Shown piece after piece: positions 16,197-24,513 of a stretch of 64,000 nt of DNA. Position 1 is the first letter of the stretch. Every line of letters starts with the position of its first letter. The DNA lies in assembly GCF_046299575.1 (NCBI RefSeq), contig NZ_JBKBHX010000008.1, forward strand, positions 1 to 64,000. Direction: 5' to 3'. Below the pieces are notes generated by a model. It saw nothing but the letters and a program-made list of their open reading frames with translations, searched no databases and was not told where the DNA came from. Origin of the DNA: Thermaurantimonas sp046299575 (GTDB taxonomy: Bacteria > Bacteroidota > Bacteroidia > Flavobacteriales > Schleiferiaceae). The position numbers and the translations under genes are program-made.

Positions 16197-16233
16197 CAAA
16201 CCTATCGAAATGAGTTTAATTAAAAGTCAACAA
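16197..16233 (-). promoter_or_regulatory. Promoter of the endonuclease-DUF2141 operon
   Basis: On the minus strand TAGGTTTG (plus 16197-16204) matches TAnnTTTG, and TTG (plus 16228-16230) lies 23 bases upstream as a possible -33 element. The box ends 18 bases before the ATG at 16178. Confidence 0.5.
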
Positions 16234-16263
16234 TTTGGATTTATACTTTCAAGAGATTGTTTT

Positions 16264-16629
16264 TCAGTACTGTCCGGTGCTGAGAAGTACCAGATTGCAG
16301 GCAATTTCGCAGTGAATGCCTTTACTTTCAGCCATTCTAATCAGCTCAGGATTATAAGTTCCCGGATTAAAGATGATTCTCTTTGGTTTTAGTGACAAGA
16401 TGTAATCGTAGTAAGGCTTCTGATTTTCAGGCGAAAGGTAGATGGTGATGGTGTGAATATCCGAATCTTCAACGGGACCTTTGTGAATGGGAATTCCATA
16501 AGCTTCACCGCTGCGATTGCCCACTGCCACTACAGGGTGTCCGGCAGCTTTTAGCCGATAGAGGGCCATGTTTGAATATCGATCGGGGTTTTCGCTGGCA
16601 CCGAGCACCAGGGTTTTCTTTTTTTCCAT
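16264..16629 (-). CDS. CoA-binding domain protein (YccU-like)
   Basis: The 121-residue protein is a single Rossmann-type CoA-binding domain of the kind fused to succinyl-CoA and acetyl-CoA synthetases. It shows TLVLGASENPDRYSN, YRLKAAGHPVVAVGNR and RIIFNPGTYNPEL. Stand-alone members such as E. coli YccU bind CoA, but their physiological role is not known. Its ATG overlaps the stop of prfC by one base, so it is translationally coupled to it and part of the same transcript. Confidence 0.85.
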   Translation of the reverse strand: MEKKKTLVLGASENPDRYSNMALYRLKAAGHPVVAVGNRSGEAYGIPIHKGPVEDSDIHTITIYLSPENQKPYYDYILSLKPKRIIFNPGTYNPELIRMAESKGIHCEIACNLVLLSTGQY

Positions 16630-18209
16630 CAGTCGTTTGACTTAAAAGTGAATTGAATATCGGGAAATTTCTCCCGCGTCATTTGCAGGTTAAATTCCGA
16701 ATCTGCCAGGAAAACAAGTCTGTCGTGTTTGTCGCGGGCCATGTTGCGCTGTTTTGTTCGGCGTAGCTCGGCCAGTTGTGCTTCGTTGTCGGTTTGAATC
16801 CAACAAGCCTTCCATGCCGGGAAGGGTTCGTAAGTACAACGCGCACCATATTCATGCTCAAGGCGATATTGGATCACATCATATTGAAGGGCACCCACGG
16901 TACCAATCACCTTACGACCGTTTTGCTCCAGAGTGAAGAGCTGGGCTACACCTTCGTCCATCAGCTGGTCGATGCCTTTGGCCAGTTGTTTGGCTTTCAA
17001 TGGATCCGCATTGTTGATGAATCGGAAGTGCTCAGGTGAGAAACTTGGGATATCGCGGAAGTGGATAATTTCGCCTTCAGAGAGTGAATCACCGATTCGG
17101 AAATTGCCACTGTCAGGCAGTCCAACGATGTCGCCTGGATAAGCTTCGTCCACCACTTCCTTCTTTGCAGCCAGGAACATATTTGGGCTGCTAAATTTCA
17201 TGGTTTTGCCCAGCCGAACGTGCAGATAGTTTTTATTGCGCTCGAATTTCCCGGATACTACCTTCACAAAGGCAATTCGGCTGCGGTGGTTTGGGTCGAT
17301 GTTGGCGTGGATTTTAAAGATAAAACCGGTAAACTTGGGCTCGAAGGGATCTACAATGCGCTCGTCGGCCTTTTTAGGCTGTGGCCAGGGGGCGATTTCC
17401 ACAAAGCAGTCAAGCAATTCTGCTACACCGAAGTTATTGAGTGCTGAGCCGAAAAATACTGGCGAGAGCTGACCTTTGAGATAGGCATCCCGATCAAAAG
17501 GTGGATACACTTCGCGCACGATTTCCACCTCTTCGCGCAATTTTTCCGCTTGTCGCTCGGTGATAAAGTCATTTAAATCGTCGCTAAAGATATCTGTAAT
17601 TTCTACGCTTTCATTTACGCGCTGTTTGTTGTTACCTAAGTAAAATTTCAGTTTTTGCTCCCATAGGTTATAGACACCCTCAAAGTCTTGCCCTATGCCG
17701 ATGGGCCATGAAAGCGGACACAGACGCAGGCCAAGCTTTTGCTCAATTTCGTCAAGTAAGTCAAAAGCATCTTTGCCTTCGCGGTCGAGCTTATTGATAA
17801 ACACAATAATCGGTATATCGCGCATACGGCAGACCTGAACGAGTTTCTCGGTTTGGGTCTCAACTCCTTTGGCCACATCAATTACGACAATGACACTGTC
17901 CACAGCCGTTAAGGTGCGGTAGGTGTCTTCTGCAAAATCCTGGTGACCGGGAGTGTCGAGGATGTTGATTTTATAGCCTTTATATTCAAAAGCGAGTACA
18001 GAGGTAGCCACCGATATACCGCGCTGGCGCTCGATTTCCATAAAGTCGCTGGTAGCGGCTTTTTTTATTTTATTGCTCTTCACAGCACCGGCTTCCTGAA
18101 TTGCTCCGCCGAAGAGCAGGAGTTTTTCGGTGAGGGTAGTCTTACCCGCGTCAGGGTGAGAGATGATGCCAAACGTCCGCCGACGTCTGATTTCCTGTTC
18201 AAAAGTCAT
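16629..18209 (-). CDS. prfC: Peptide chain release factor 3
   Basis: The 526 residues fit the usual RF3 length. The G domain has SHPDAGKTTLTEKLL (G1), RGISV (G2), DTPGHQDF (G3) and NKLDREG (G4). The RF3-specific segments RTLTAVDSVIVVIDVAKGVE and VGALQYDVIQYRLEHEYG follow. RF3 is the GTPase that removes RF1 or RF2 from the ribosome after peptide release, in the cytoplasm. A -7 box lies upstream at 18236-18243 on this strand. Confidence 0.97.
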   Translation of the reverse strand: MTFEQEIRRRRTFGIISHPDAGKTTLTEKLLLFGGAIQEAGAVKSNKIKKAATSDFMEIERQRGISVATSVLAFEYKGYKINILDTPGHQDFAEDTYRTLTAVDSVIVVIDVAKGVETQTEKLVQVCRMRDIPIIVFINKLDREGKDAFDLLDEIEQKLGLRLCPLSWPIGIGQDFEGVYNLWEQKLKFYLGNNKQRVNESVEITDIFSDDLNDFITERQAEKLREEVEIVREVYPPFDRDAYLKGQLSPVFFGSALNNFGVAELLDCFVEIAPWPQPKKADERIVDPFEPKFTGFIFKIHANIDPNHRSRIAFVKVVSGKFERNKNYLHVRLGKTMKFSSPNMFLAAKKEVVDEAYPGDIVGLPDSGNFRIGDSLSEGEIIHFRDIPSFSPEHFRFINNADPLKAKQLAKGIDQLMDEGVAQLFTLEQNGRKVIGTVGALQYDVIQYRLEHEYGARCTYEPFPAWKACWIQTDNEAQLAELRRTKQRNMARDKHDRLVFLADSEFNLQMTREKFPDIQFTFKSND

Positions 18210-18235
18210 TGATTTTCCCGCTTTGTAAAGGCCGG

Positions 18236-18243
18236 CAAAGGTA
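18236..18243 (-). promoter_or_regulatory. TACCTTTG -7 box of prfC
   Basis: TACCTTTG on the minus strand matches TAnnTTTG and ends 27 bases before the prfC ATG. No clear -33 element is seen. Confidence 0.45.
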
Positions 18244-18267
18244 CTTATTATACAATAGAAGTATAGC

Positions 18268-18329
18268 TAAGCGAGTGCGAAAAGAAACAGTTCCCCAAAA
18301 TGATACATCTATTCTATCTTGCTCGCTTA
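18268..18329. repeat. 8-bp inverted repeat between divergent genes
   Basis: TAAGCGAG at 18268-18275 is matched by CTCGCTTA at 18322-18329. The repeat sits upstream of prfC on one side and the small envelope gene on the other. It could be an operator or a leader stem, or chance. Confidence 0.3.
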
Positions 18330-18343
18330 TACAGGCTTTACAT

Positions 18344-18721
18344 ATGATTAGAAAAAATTTTTTGTCGATTTGCCTTGCTCTTTGTGGTACTTGCATGCCC
18401 TTTCTTTTTAAGGCACAACCTGTCAAGACAGAAGTGACTATGTATGATGGATTTGCTATGATTGGCTGGTTGCCAAATGGTGGCTTTTTAAACTTTACCG
18501 GGCCAAATATTAATTTCACTTTTGCTCGTCAGAAACTCGTGATTGGTATGCTGCCGTCGCTGAGTTACCTGCGCGATGAGGGAGGACCTACGCGCAATGC
18601 GCCAATTATCCCCAATCTCAGCACAGGAATCACCTACTCATTTGACTGGGCTGCCGTACAGATGGCCTTCTATTACGACAATAAAACAAGTACTCAGGAT
18701 GGCCGCTGGCTCGTGGGATAA
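18344..18721 (+). pseudogene. Small envelope protein, probably truncated by an in-frame TAA
   Basis: Translation from ATG 18344 gives 125 residues with a signal peptide ending in LFKAQ. Segments GGFLNFTGPNINFTF, LVIGMLPSLSYL, PNLSTGITYSF and FYYDNKTSTQDGRW resemble a small beta-rich envelope family widespread in Bacteroidota that I recall only as hypothetical. In that family the C-terminus normally runs on as G-hydrophobic-G-x-G-x-R-hydrophobic. Here the frame reads WLVG, then TAA at 18719-18721, then GFGIRLNNLN up to a TGA at 18752. The missing piece would be the last beta-strand. Either the stop is a recent nonsense mutation or sequencing error, or the protein ends early. Longer in-frame starts upstream at 18209 are ruled out by the prfC promoter region and lack of signal peptide. 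Confidence 0.5.
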
Positions 18722-18788
18722 GGGTTTGGAATCAGATTAAATAATTTAAATTGAAAAAATAAATAATACTCTGATTGATTGTTTTAGG

Positions 18789-21302
18789 TTACCTGGCGAC
18801 TACTTTTTTTACCTCCACCTTCCCTGATCTGTCTGTGAATTTCAGTAAGTACATACCCGAAGTCAGCTGGCCGGGTCGAAGGGTAGTGAGGGCTTCTTCC
18901 ACCCGGCTTTCAAAGAGCTTGCGGCCTGAGATGTCAAATAGTTCGAGCACACCTGTACTGTTGGTGCGTACATTCAGCACATCGGTAAAGGGATTTGGAT
19001 AAACATCTAAGAAGGTTGGTTTTTTTTGATCATCCACCGAAAAATTAAACCATTTCAGATCACTCATCCATATTCCTCGGCCATAGGTGGCTGCATAAAG
19101 CTTTCCGTTGTTGTAGTTGATTTCCAGTTCACGCACCGGTACGTTGGGAAGGCCTTCGAAATAGGGTTCCCACTGATTCATGGTGCTGTCTCGGTAATAC
19201 ACGCCTATACCCATACCGAGATACATGGCATTGAGGGGATTGTGCTCCTGAAAGATGACTGTCCATGCCTGCAGATTGGGCAAGTTTTGAGAGATATTCG
19301 TCCATGTAGCTCCACCGTCAAGGGTGCGGAATACTTTCGTATTGGCGGCAAAAGAGCTGTACGTGATGACTACATGATCTGGATTATTCGGGTGAATGGC
19401 AATGGATGAAATGTTCTGAAACGGCAGTGATTGACTCACCAGAGTCCAGTTACCACCGCCATTGGTGGTTTTCCAAAGATTGTTTCCTCTTGAAAAATAA
19501 ATAATAAATGGATTTGATTTCGACCAGGCCAGCGCGCCAATATTTACATTGCCGGAAGGTGAGATGGTATCCCAGCTCATCCCGCGATCATAAGTTTCCC
19601 AAACAGAGCGTCGCCCTACTAACCATCGCTGCGGATCTGTCGGATGAATCACAAAAGGGGTAATCCATCCGGAGGGTTGATTGACGCCATTCATGAATGT
19701 GGTGAATGAGTTGCCCCCATCCATCGTAAGCAGAAGTCCACCGTTTTGAAAGCTTATTACGGCTATGGCTGGAGTCGTATAGTCAATCACGGCTTCCATG
19801 CCATCAGCCCCAAAGGCCTGACGCCATGAGCCACCTGGAAACCGGCGCATACTCCCGTTGTCCTGAGAGCCGAAGTGAATGATCTGAGGATGTGTATGTG
19901 AGGTGCCAAGTCTGTAAATCTGAGTAATATTCAATCCGAAAGAGAGATCAGTCCATGACTGTCCGCCATTTGTTGTTCGAAAAATTCCACCATCGCAGCC
20001 TGCATACAAAGCTCCGTTGTAAAATCCCAGAAAGTGGATATCGGCATGTACATAGGGTACATTTTGATTGGTGTAAACCCAATGAGAATTGATGGAAAAT
20101 GAAGATCCCCCATTTGTTGATTTCCAAATGTTAACCCCACCGGTGTAAATGATGTCCGGATTGGTAGGATCAACGGCTATGGCCAGGTCATACCAGGCTT
20201 GTCCACCTGTACCGGTGCCCTGCTCAGAGCTGTGCAAAATATTTGGACTTGTAGCTCGCACTTGAAACGTCTGACCACCGTTGGTAGAGCGACTTACGTT
20301 CAGAAATCCATTGTCAGCATTACCCATAAGTAGATACACAATGTTTGTATCAGACGGACTGATGGCTACTTCAATGCGCGAAATGGCTGATTGCGGGGGT
20401 ATGGTATCGGTTATTGTCGTCCATGTCTGGCCAAAGTCATGGCTTCGAATCACATGCCTGAAGGCTGCAAATACGGTATTTGGATTCTGTGGATTGTACA
20501 CCAGGCTTCTGGCTTGAATGCTGTTTACCAGCGTCCAGGTTTGTCCGCCGTTTGTAGTGCGGTATAGTCCCTGGGATGTGCTGGCTAAGAGAGTAGCCGT
20601 GTCTTGTGGATGCATGATAAGTCTGAAAATGCGAACCATTTGCGCCTGTGTAAAGGTCAGTCCTGTGGGCTGCCAGCTTTGTCCGTAGTCAGTTGATTTT
20701 AGAATACCTATTGAGTAGGTATCAGAACCAAAATTGTCGCCAGTTGTCAGGTACAGTACATTTGAATCAAGAGGATTCACCACGATCATACCACATCCGA
20801 TGGAGGCAAGGGTATCGGTTAGTACTGTGTATGTAGTTCCGCCATCGTAGCTGCGCCATAGGCCACCGGATGGTGTACAGAGGTACATGGTATTGTTTCG
20901 GGCAGTATCAATGTAAATGTAATTAACGCGTCCTAAACCCGGAGAGTAGCCATTGTTCATTACCGTCCAGGATACAGGGCCAAGTGGCTCCCAATTGCCA
21001 GCTGAGGTTTCTGTGTTGTGCGGATTACTTCGTCTGTATTCACTCCATATGGTGGCTATATCTACTTGGGGTATCAGGCTGTCTTCCCCGAGAGATTGCA
21101 GGGTGTTGTATTCCCAGCGTTTGTACCAGTTGTAGCCTGTACCGCGTTGGGATATGTCGATTCGCTTAAAATATTCTTCAGCGCTTTTTTGAATTTTTCG
21201 AAAATCCCGCTCACCATTTTGAATCATTTCATACCATAATTGCGCATTCGAATAAAAAGCAACTAAAAATGCAAGAAAAACCAATCCAATTTTTTTCCTC
21301 AT
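18789..21302 (-). CDS. Large Asp-box (BNR) repeat protein with T9SS type A sorting domain
   Basis: The start at 21302 (MRKKIGLVFLAFLVAFYSNAQ) gives 837 residues with a good signal peptide; an in-frame ATG 24 bases upstream is less likely. At least ten Asp-box motifs of the S/T-x-D/N-x-G-x-x-W/F type are spread along residues ~120-730, for example STDYGQSW, TTNGGQTW, SHDFGQTW, TYDRGMSW and TLDGGATW. These mark the beta-propeller of sialidase-like and sortilin/Vps10-like proteins. No sialidase arginine triad is obvious, so a binding rather than a hydrolytic role seems likelier. The end is a type A sorting domain (DVYPNPFTDVLNVR, ELFDISGRKLFES, LTSGMYLLKFTD). The protein is expected on the surface or released. 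The gene is a single transcription unit, divergent from the C1 peptidase. Confidence 0.85.
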   Translation of the reverse strand: MRKKIGLVFLAFLVAFYSNAQLWYEMIQNGERDFRKIQKSAEEYFKRIDISQRGTGYNWYKRWEYNTLQSLGEDSLIPQVDIATIWSEYRRSNPHNTETSAGNWEPLGPVSWTVMNNGYSPGLGRVNYIYIDTARNNTMYLCTPSGGLWRSYDGGTTYTVLTDTLASIGCGMIVVNPLDSNVLYLTTGDNFGSDTYSIGILKSTDYGQSWQPTGLTFTQAQMVRIFRLIMHPQDTATLLASTSQGLYRTTNGGQTWTLVNSIQARSLVYNPQNPNTVFAAFRHVIRSHDFGQTWTTITDTIPPQSAISRIEVAISPSDTNIVYLLMGNADNGFLNVSRSTNGGQTFQVRATSPNILHSSEQGTGTGGQAWYDLAIAVDPTNPDIIYTGGVNIWKSTNGGSSFSINSHWVYTNQNVPYVHADIHFLGFYNGALYAGCDGGIFRTTNGGQSWTDLSFGLNITQIYRLGTSHTHPQIIHFGSQDNGSMRRFPGGSWRQAFGADGMEAVIDYTTPAIAVISFQNGGLLLTMDGGNSFTTFMNGVNQPSGWITPFVIHPTDPQRWLVGRRSVWETYDRGMSWDTISPSGNVNIGALAWSKSNPFIIYFSRGNNLWKTTNGGGNWTLVSQSLPFQNISSIAIHPNNPDHVVITYSSFAANTKVFRTLDGGATWTNISQNLPNLQAWTVIFQEHNPLNAMYLGMGIGVYYRDSTMNQWEPYFEGLPNVPVRELEINYNNGKLYAATYGRGIWMSDLKWFNFSVDDQKKPTFLDVYPNPFTDVLNVRTNSTGVLELFDISGRKLFESRVEEALTTLRPGQLTSGMYLLKFTDRSGKVEVKKVVAR

Positions 21303-21323
21303 GATCGGATCATCATAAAAAAC

Positions 21324-21331
21324 CAAAAATA
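21324..21331 (-). promoter_or_regulatory. TATTTTTG -7 box of the Asp-box gene
   Basis: TATTTTTG on the minus strand matches TAnnTTTG and lies 21 bases before the ATG at 21302. It overlaps the longer alternative start, which favours the shorter one. Confidence 0.4.
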
Positions 21332-21373
21332 GTTGAACTTAGCCTAAAATTGCACGAAGTATTTTGGGTTAAA

Positions 21374-22564
21374 ATGAAAAGTAAATTTCTTTGGACATCA
21401 GCGCTTATTTTATTAGTCAATCTGATATGGGCACAGGATGATTTGATTAATAGAATTAAAGGTCACGGCCAGAACAATGCAGAACAGAAATTTGAATTTA
21501 CAATTATTAAAAATCACGATGCACTTCCGGTTAAAGACCAGGCTTCTTCTGGTACATGCTGGAGCTATTCGGCCACTTCGTTTATTGAGAGCGAGCTCAA
21601 ACGCCTGAAAAGACCAATGGTAGACATTTCTGAAATGTTTACTGTTCGTCAGGTGTACCTCGACAAAGGCATTAAATACGTGCGCATGCAAGGCCACCTC
21701 AACTTTGCTCAGGGAGGACAGCTCCCTGATGTGTTGTATGTAATGAAAAAGTACGGAGCTGTACCCGCTTCCATTTTTCAAGGCCTGGAATACGGAGAAT
21801 CAAAAAACAAGCACTCTGAGCTCGAGTTGGCTCTTAAATCTTTTCTCGATGCCATCGTAAAAAACCCCAACGGACGATTATCAACTGCCTGGGTCACCGC
21901 TTATGAAAATATTATTTCAGCGTATTTGGGGAAATATCCTTCCGAATTTATGTGGGAGGGACGTCGCTACACACCCAAGACTTTTTTGTCAGATTTTTTA
22001 AAAATAAATCCGGACGACTACATCCAAATCACCTCATTCACACATGCTCCGTTTTACAAACCAATGTTTGTAGAGGTGCCTGACAACTGGGCGTGGGGCG
22101 AATCCTATAATTTACCGCTCGACGATATGATGCGCACACTTCGGCATGCTATTGACAACGGTTTCACCGTAGCATGGGCCACCGATGTAAGTGAAAAAGG
22201 TTTTTCTATAAAAAACGGAATAGCGATCGTTCCCGAAAAGCCCTTTGAAGAAATGACCGAAGAAGAGCGCAAAACCATGTTTGATGGACCTAAGAAAGAA
22301 AAGATCGTGACACAAGAGGAACGTCAGCGCGCATTTGACAATTTTGAGACCACCGATGACCATGGCATGCATATCACCGGCATGGCACGCGACCAGAATG
22401 GCACCATCTATTACATCACTAAAAACAGTTGGGGCGAAATACCCAATGCCCACCGCAGTGGCTACATTATGGCTTCAGAGGCTTATGTGCGATTTAAAAC
22501 GATTGCCATACTACTCCACAAAGATGCCTTGCCCCGTGATATCCGCTCGAAGCTTGGACTTTAA
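21374..22564 (+). CDS. Exported C1 family cysteine peptidase (bleomycin hydrolase/PepC-like)
   Basis: The start at ATG 21374 gives 396 residues with signal peptide MKSKFLWTSALILLVNLIWAQ. It is preferred over an ATG 24 bases upstream. Papain-fold catalytic elements are all present: the oxyanion Gln and nucleophile in KDQASSGTCWSYSATSF (Cys62), His330 in DDHGMHITGM, and the Asn in ITKNSWGE. The spacing and the DHxM segment match the bleomycin hydrolase/aminopeptidase C branch. Classical PepC is cytoplasmic, whereas the Bacteroidota branch to which this seems to belong carries a signal peptide and should act in the periplasm or at the surface. The next gene, an ABC ATPase, starts 36 bases later. 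Confidence 0.88.
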   Translation: MKSKFLWTSALILLVNLIWAQDDLINRIKGHGQNNAEQKFEFTIIKNHDALPVKDQASSGTCWSYSATSFIESELKRLKRPMVDISEMFTVRQVYLDKGIKYVRMQGHLNFAQGGQLPDVLYVMKKYGAVPASIFQGLEYGESKNKHSELELALKSFLDAIVKNPNGRLSTAWVTAYENIISAYLGKYPSEFMWEGRRYTPKTFLSDFLKINPDDYIQITSFTHAPFYKPMFVEVPDNWAWGESYNLPLDDMMRTLRHAIDNGFTVAWATDVSEKGFSIKNGIAIVPEKPFEEMTEEERKTMFDGPKKEKIVTQEERQRAFDNFETTDDHGMHITGMARDQNGTIYYITKNSWGEIPNAHRSGYIMASEAYVRFKTIAILLHKDALPRDIRSKLGL

Positions 22565-22599
22565 GAATTTAAATAATTTTTCGTAAGTATAGCACATAG

Positions 22600-23292
22600 A
22601 TGAAAGAAGCAATAATACAGCTTCAGCAGATCAAAAGGGAATTTAAGATGGGTGGAACCATCGTGCAGGCTCTGCGAGGTATTGATCTCATCGTTACACG
22701 CAATGAGTACACTGCCCTGATGGGCCCTTCCGGAAGTGGGAAGTCGACGCTTATGAACATTATCGGATGCCTCGATACGCCTACTTCCGGTACTTATATA
22801 TTGAACGGCAAAGACGTGAGCAAAATGAACGACGATGAGCTGGCGCGCATTCGAAACAAGGAGATCGGATTTGTTTTTCAGACGTTTAATCTCCTGCCTC
22901 GCACATCGGCTCTCGAAAACGTAAGTCAGCCACTAATTTATGCTGGTATCAAGAAATCCGAACGCTTAGACAGAGCACGTGAAGTGCTGGTGCGTGTGGG
23001 CCTTGGCGATCGCCTTGACCACAAGCCTAATCAACTCTCCGGAGGTCAGCGCCAACGTGTGGCCATTGCAAGAGCATTAGTCAATAATCCTTCCATCATT
23101 CTGGCTGACGAGCCAACGGGTAACCTCGACACAAAAACCTCTTACGATATCATGGAACTATTCGACGAAATCAATCGCCAGGGAAATACCATAATACTCG
23201 TTACACACGAAGAAGACATAGCAAGGCGTGCAAATAGAATTGTACGATTGAGAGATGGAATGATTGAAGGTGATACCTTAGCTGCAGAATAA
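22600..23292 (+). CDS. ABC transporter ATP-binding protein (LolD/MacB type)
   Basis: The 230-residue ATPase has Walker A GPSGSGKST, the Q-loop FVFQTFNLLPRTSALENV, signature LSGGQRQRVAIARAL, Walker B ILADEPTGNLD and the switch His in LVTHEED. The sequence TLMNIIGCLDTPTSGTY is typical of the MacB/LolD/FtsE class, which works with permeases to extract or export lipoproteins, peptides or drugs. No permease gene is adjacent, so the partner is encoded elsewhere and the substrate cannot be named. Confidence 0.93.
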   Translation: MKEAIIQLQQIKREFKMGGTIVQALRGIDLIVTRNEYTALMGPSGSGKSTLMNIIGCLDTPTSGTYILNGKDVSKMNDDELARIRNKEIGFVFQTFNLLPRTSALENVSQPLIYAGIKKSERLDRAREVLVRVGLGDRLDHKPNQLSGGQRQRVAIARALVNNPSIILADEPTGNLDTKTSYDIMELFDEINRQGNTIILVTHEEDIARRANRIVRLRDGMIEGDTLAAE

Positions 23293-23320
23293 TTCCTAAT
23301 TATTAGGAAATACCTTTTTG
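23293..23320 (+). terminator. Short inverted repeat followed by T-run after the ABC gene
   Basis: TTCCTAA at 23293-23299 pairs with TTAGGAA at 23303-23309 around a three-base loop, followed by a T-run at 23315-23319. The stem is short, so termination would be weak. Confidence 0.35.
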
Positions 23321-23332
23321 TAAAAACAAGCA

Positions 23333-23340
23333 TACTTTTG
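23333..23340 (+). promoter_or_regulatory. TACTTTTG -7 box of dnaN
   Basis: TACTTTTG matches TAnnTTTG and ends 21 bases before the dnaN ATG. A TTTG at 23317 is too close to be the -33 element. Confidence 0.45.
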
Positions 23341-23361
23341 TGGCCTTAAACAATCGATCGA

Positions 23362-24477
23362 ATGAAATTTATAGTCAGCAGCAATAAATTACTTAAATAC
23401 TTACAGAGTTCAGCGAGCTTACTTTCTACCAGCCAATCAATACAGTACACCCAATACTTCTTGCTCGAACTAGCCGACGGAAAATTAAAGGTAACTGCCA
23501 CCGACTCAGAGTCGATGATGATCTCAACCCTCGATGTAGAGTCAGAATCTGAAGGCGCGGTTTGTGTGCTGGGTCGCACGCTGCTCGACCTTATTAAAAG
23601 CCTGCCAGATCAGCCAGTTACTTTTACACTGAATCCTGATCTTAAAGTACTTGAAATAATCTATGAAACCGGTAAAGCCAATCTCGCTGTAATCGATACA
23701 GAGGAGTATCCGCGTATGCGCGAGATTGAGGCCTTAGCCGAAGTGCGAATTCCAACGGAAGTTTTATCGACGGCTATTTCTAAAACTCTTTTTGCCACTG
23801 GCAATGATGAGATTCGCCTGGCTCTGACCGGGGTATTTTTTCAACTGACCAGCGAAGGGTGTACCTTTGTGGCTACTGACGGGCACAAGCTTTCCAAATA
23901 CAAGCGCACTGACATTACCAGTGAGCAAACTTCTGAATTTATCGTGCCAAAAAAGGCTCTTTCAATCGTTAAAAATCTATTACCCGACGCTGATAGCGTG
24001 CTCATCAGCTCAAACAATACAAATGTAAAATTTATTACCGATGATCAGGTATTCATCACAAAGCTGGTAGAAGCACGCTACCCAATGTACGAAAACGTAA
24101 TACCAAAAGACAATCCCAATCAACTTCGCATCGCCCGCAATACACTGCTCTCTGCCCTTAAGCGCATCTCAATAATTGCGAGCAAAACCTCAAATCTCGT
24201 AAAACTTACCCTTAACGGCAGTATGCTTTCAGTGCTGGCCGAAGATATAGAGCTTTCAAACCGTGCTGAAGAAAACTTGCCCTGCGACTATACTGGTGCT
24301 GATATGAGTATTGGATTTAATTCCAAAAACTTGATTGAAATACTGTCTAACCTCGAATCAGAGTTTGTACGGATGGAAATGTCTATACCTTCTAAGCCAA
24401 GCCTAGTATTTCCTGAAGATGGACTCAATGAGGGCGAGGAAGTTCTAATGCTCATTATGCCATTGATGATTACCTAA
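23362..24477 (+). CDS. dnaN: DNA polymerase III sliding clamp (beta subunit)
   Basis: The 371-residue protein has the three-domain clamp fold. Recognisable segments are MKFIVSSNKLLKYLQSSASL at the start, FVATDGHKLSKYKR and EFIVPKKALSIVKNLL in the middle, and NSKNLIEILSNLES with the ending VLMLIMPLMIT. The dimeric clamp encircles DNA and tethers the replicative polymerase and other enzymes. It stands away from dnaA, as is common in Bacteroidota. It has its own -7 box upstream and is followed after 36 bases by the phosphatase gene. Confidence 0.97.
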   Translation: MKFIVSSNKLLKYLQSSASLLSTSQSIQYTQYFLLELADGKLKVTATDSESMMISTLDVESESEGAVCVLGRTLLDLIKSLPDQPVTFTLNPDLKVLEIIYETGKANLAVIDTEEYPRMREIEALAEVRIPTEVLSTAISKTLFATGNDEIRLALTGVFFQLTSEGCTFVATDGHKLSKYKRTDITSEQTSEFIVPKKALSIVKNLLPDADSVLISSNNTNVKFITDDQVFITKLVEARYPMYENVIPKDNPNQLRIARNTLLSALKRISIIASKTSNLVKLTLNGSMLSVLAEDIELSNRAEENLPCDYTGADMSIGFNSKNLIEILSNLESEFVRMEMSIPSKPSLVFPEDGLNEGEEVLMLIMPLMIT

Positions 24478-24513
24478 TAAACCAAAATCCTGTTTGACGG
24501 GTTTCTTAAAGTA

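Noticed and set aside
18209..18343. Longer N-terminus for the small envelope protein
   Set aside because: It would begin inside the prfC start region, has no family likeness and would bury the signal peptide that starts at 18344.
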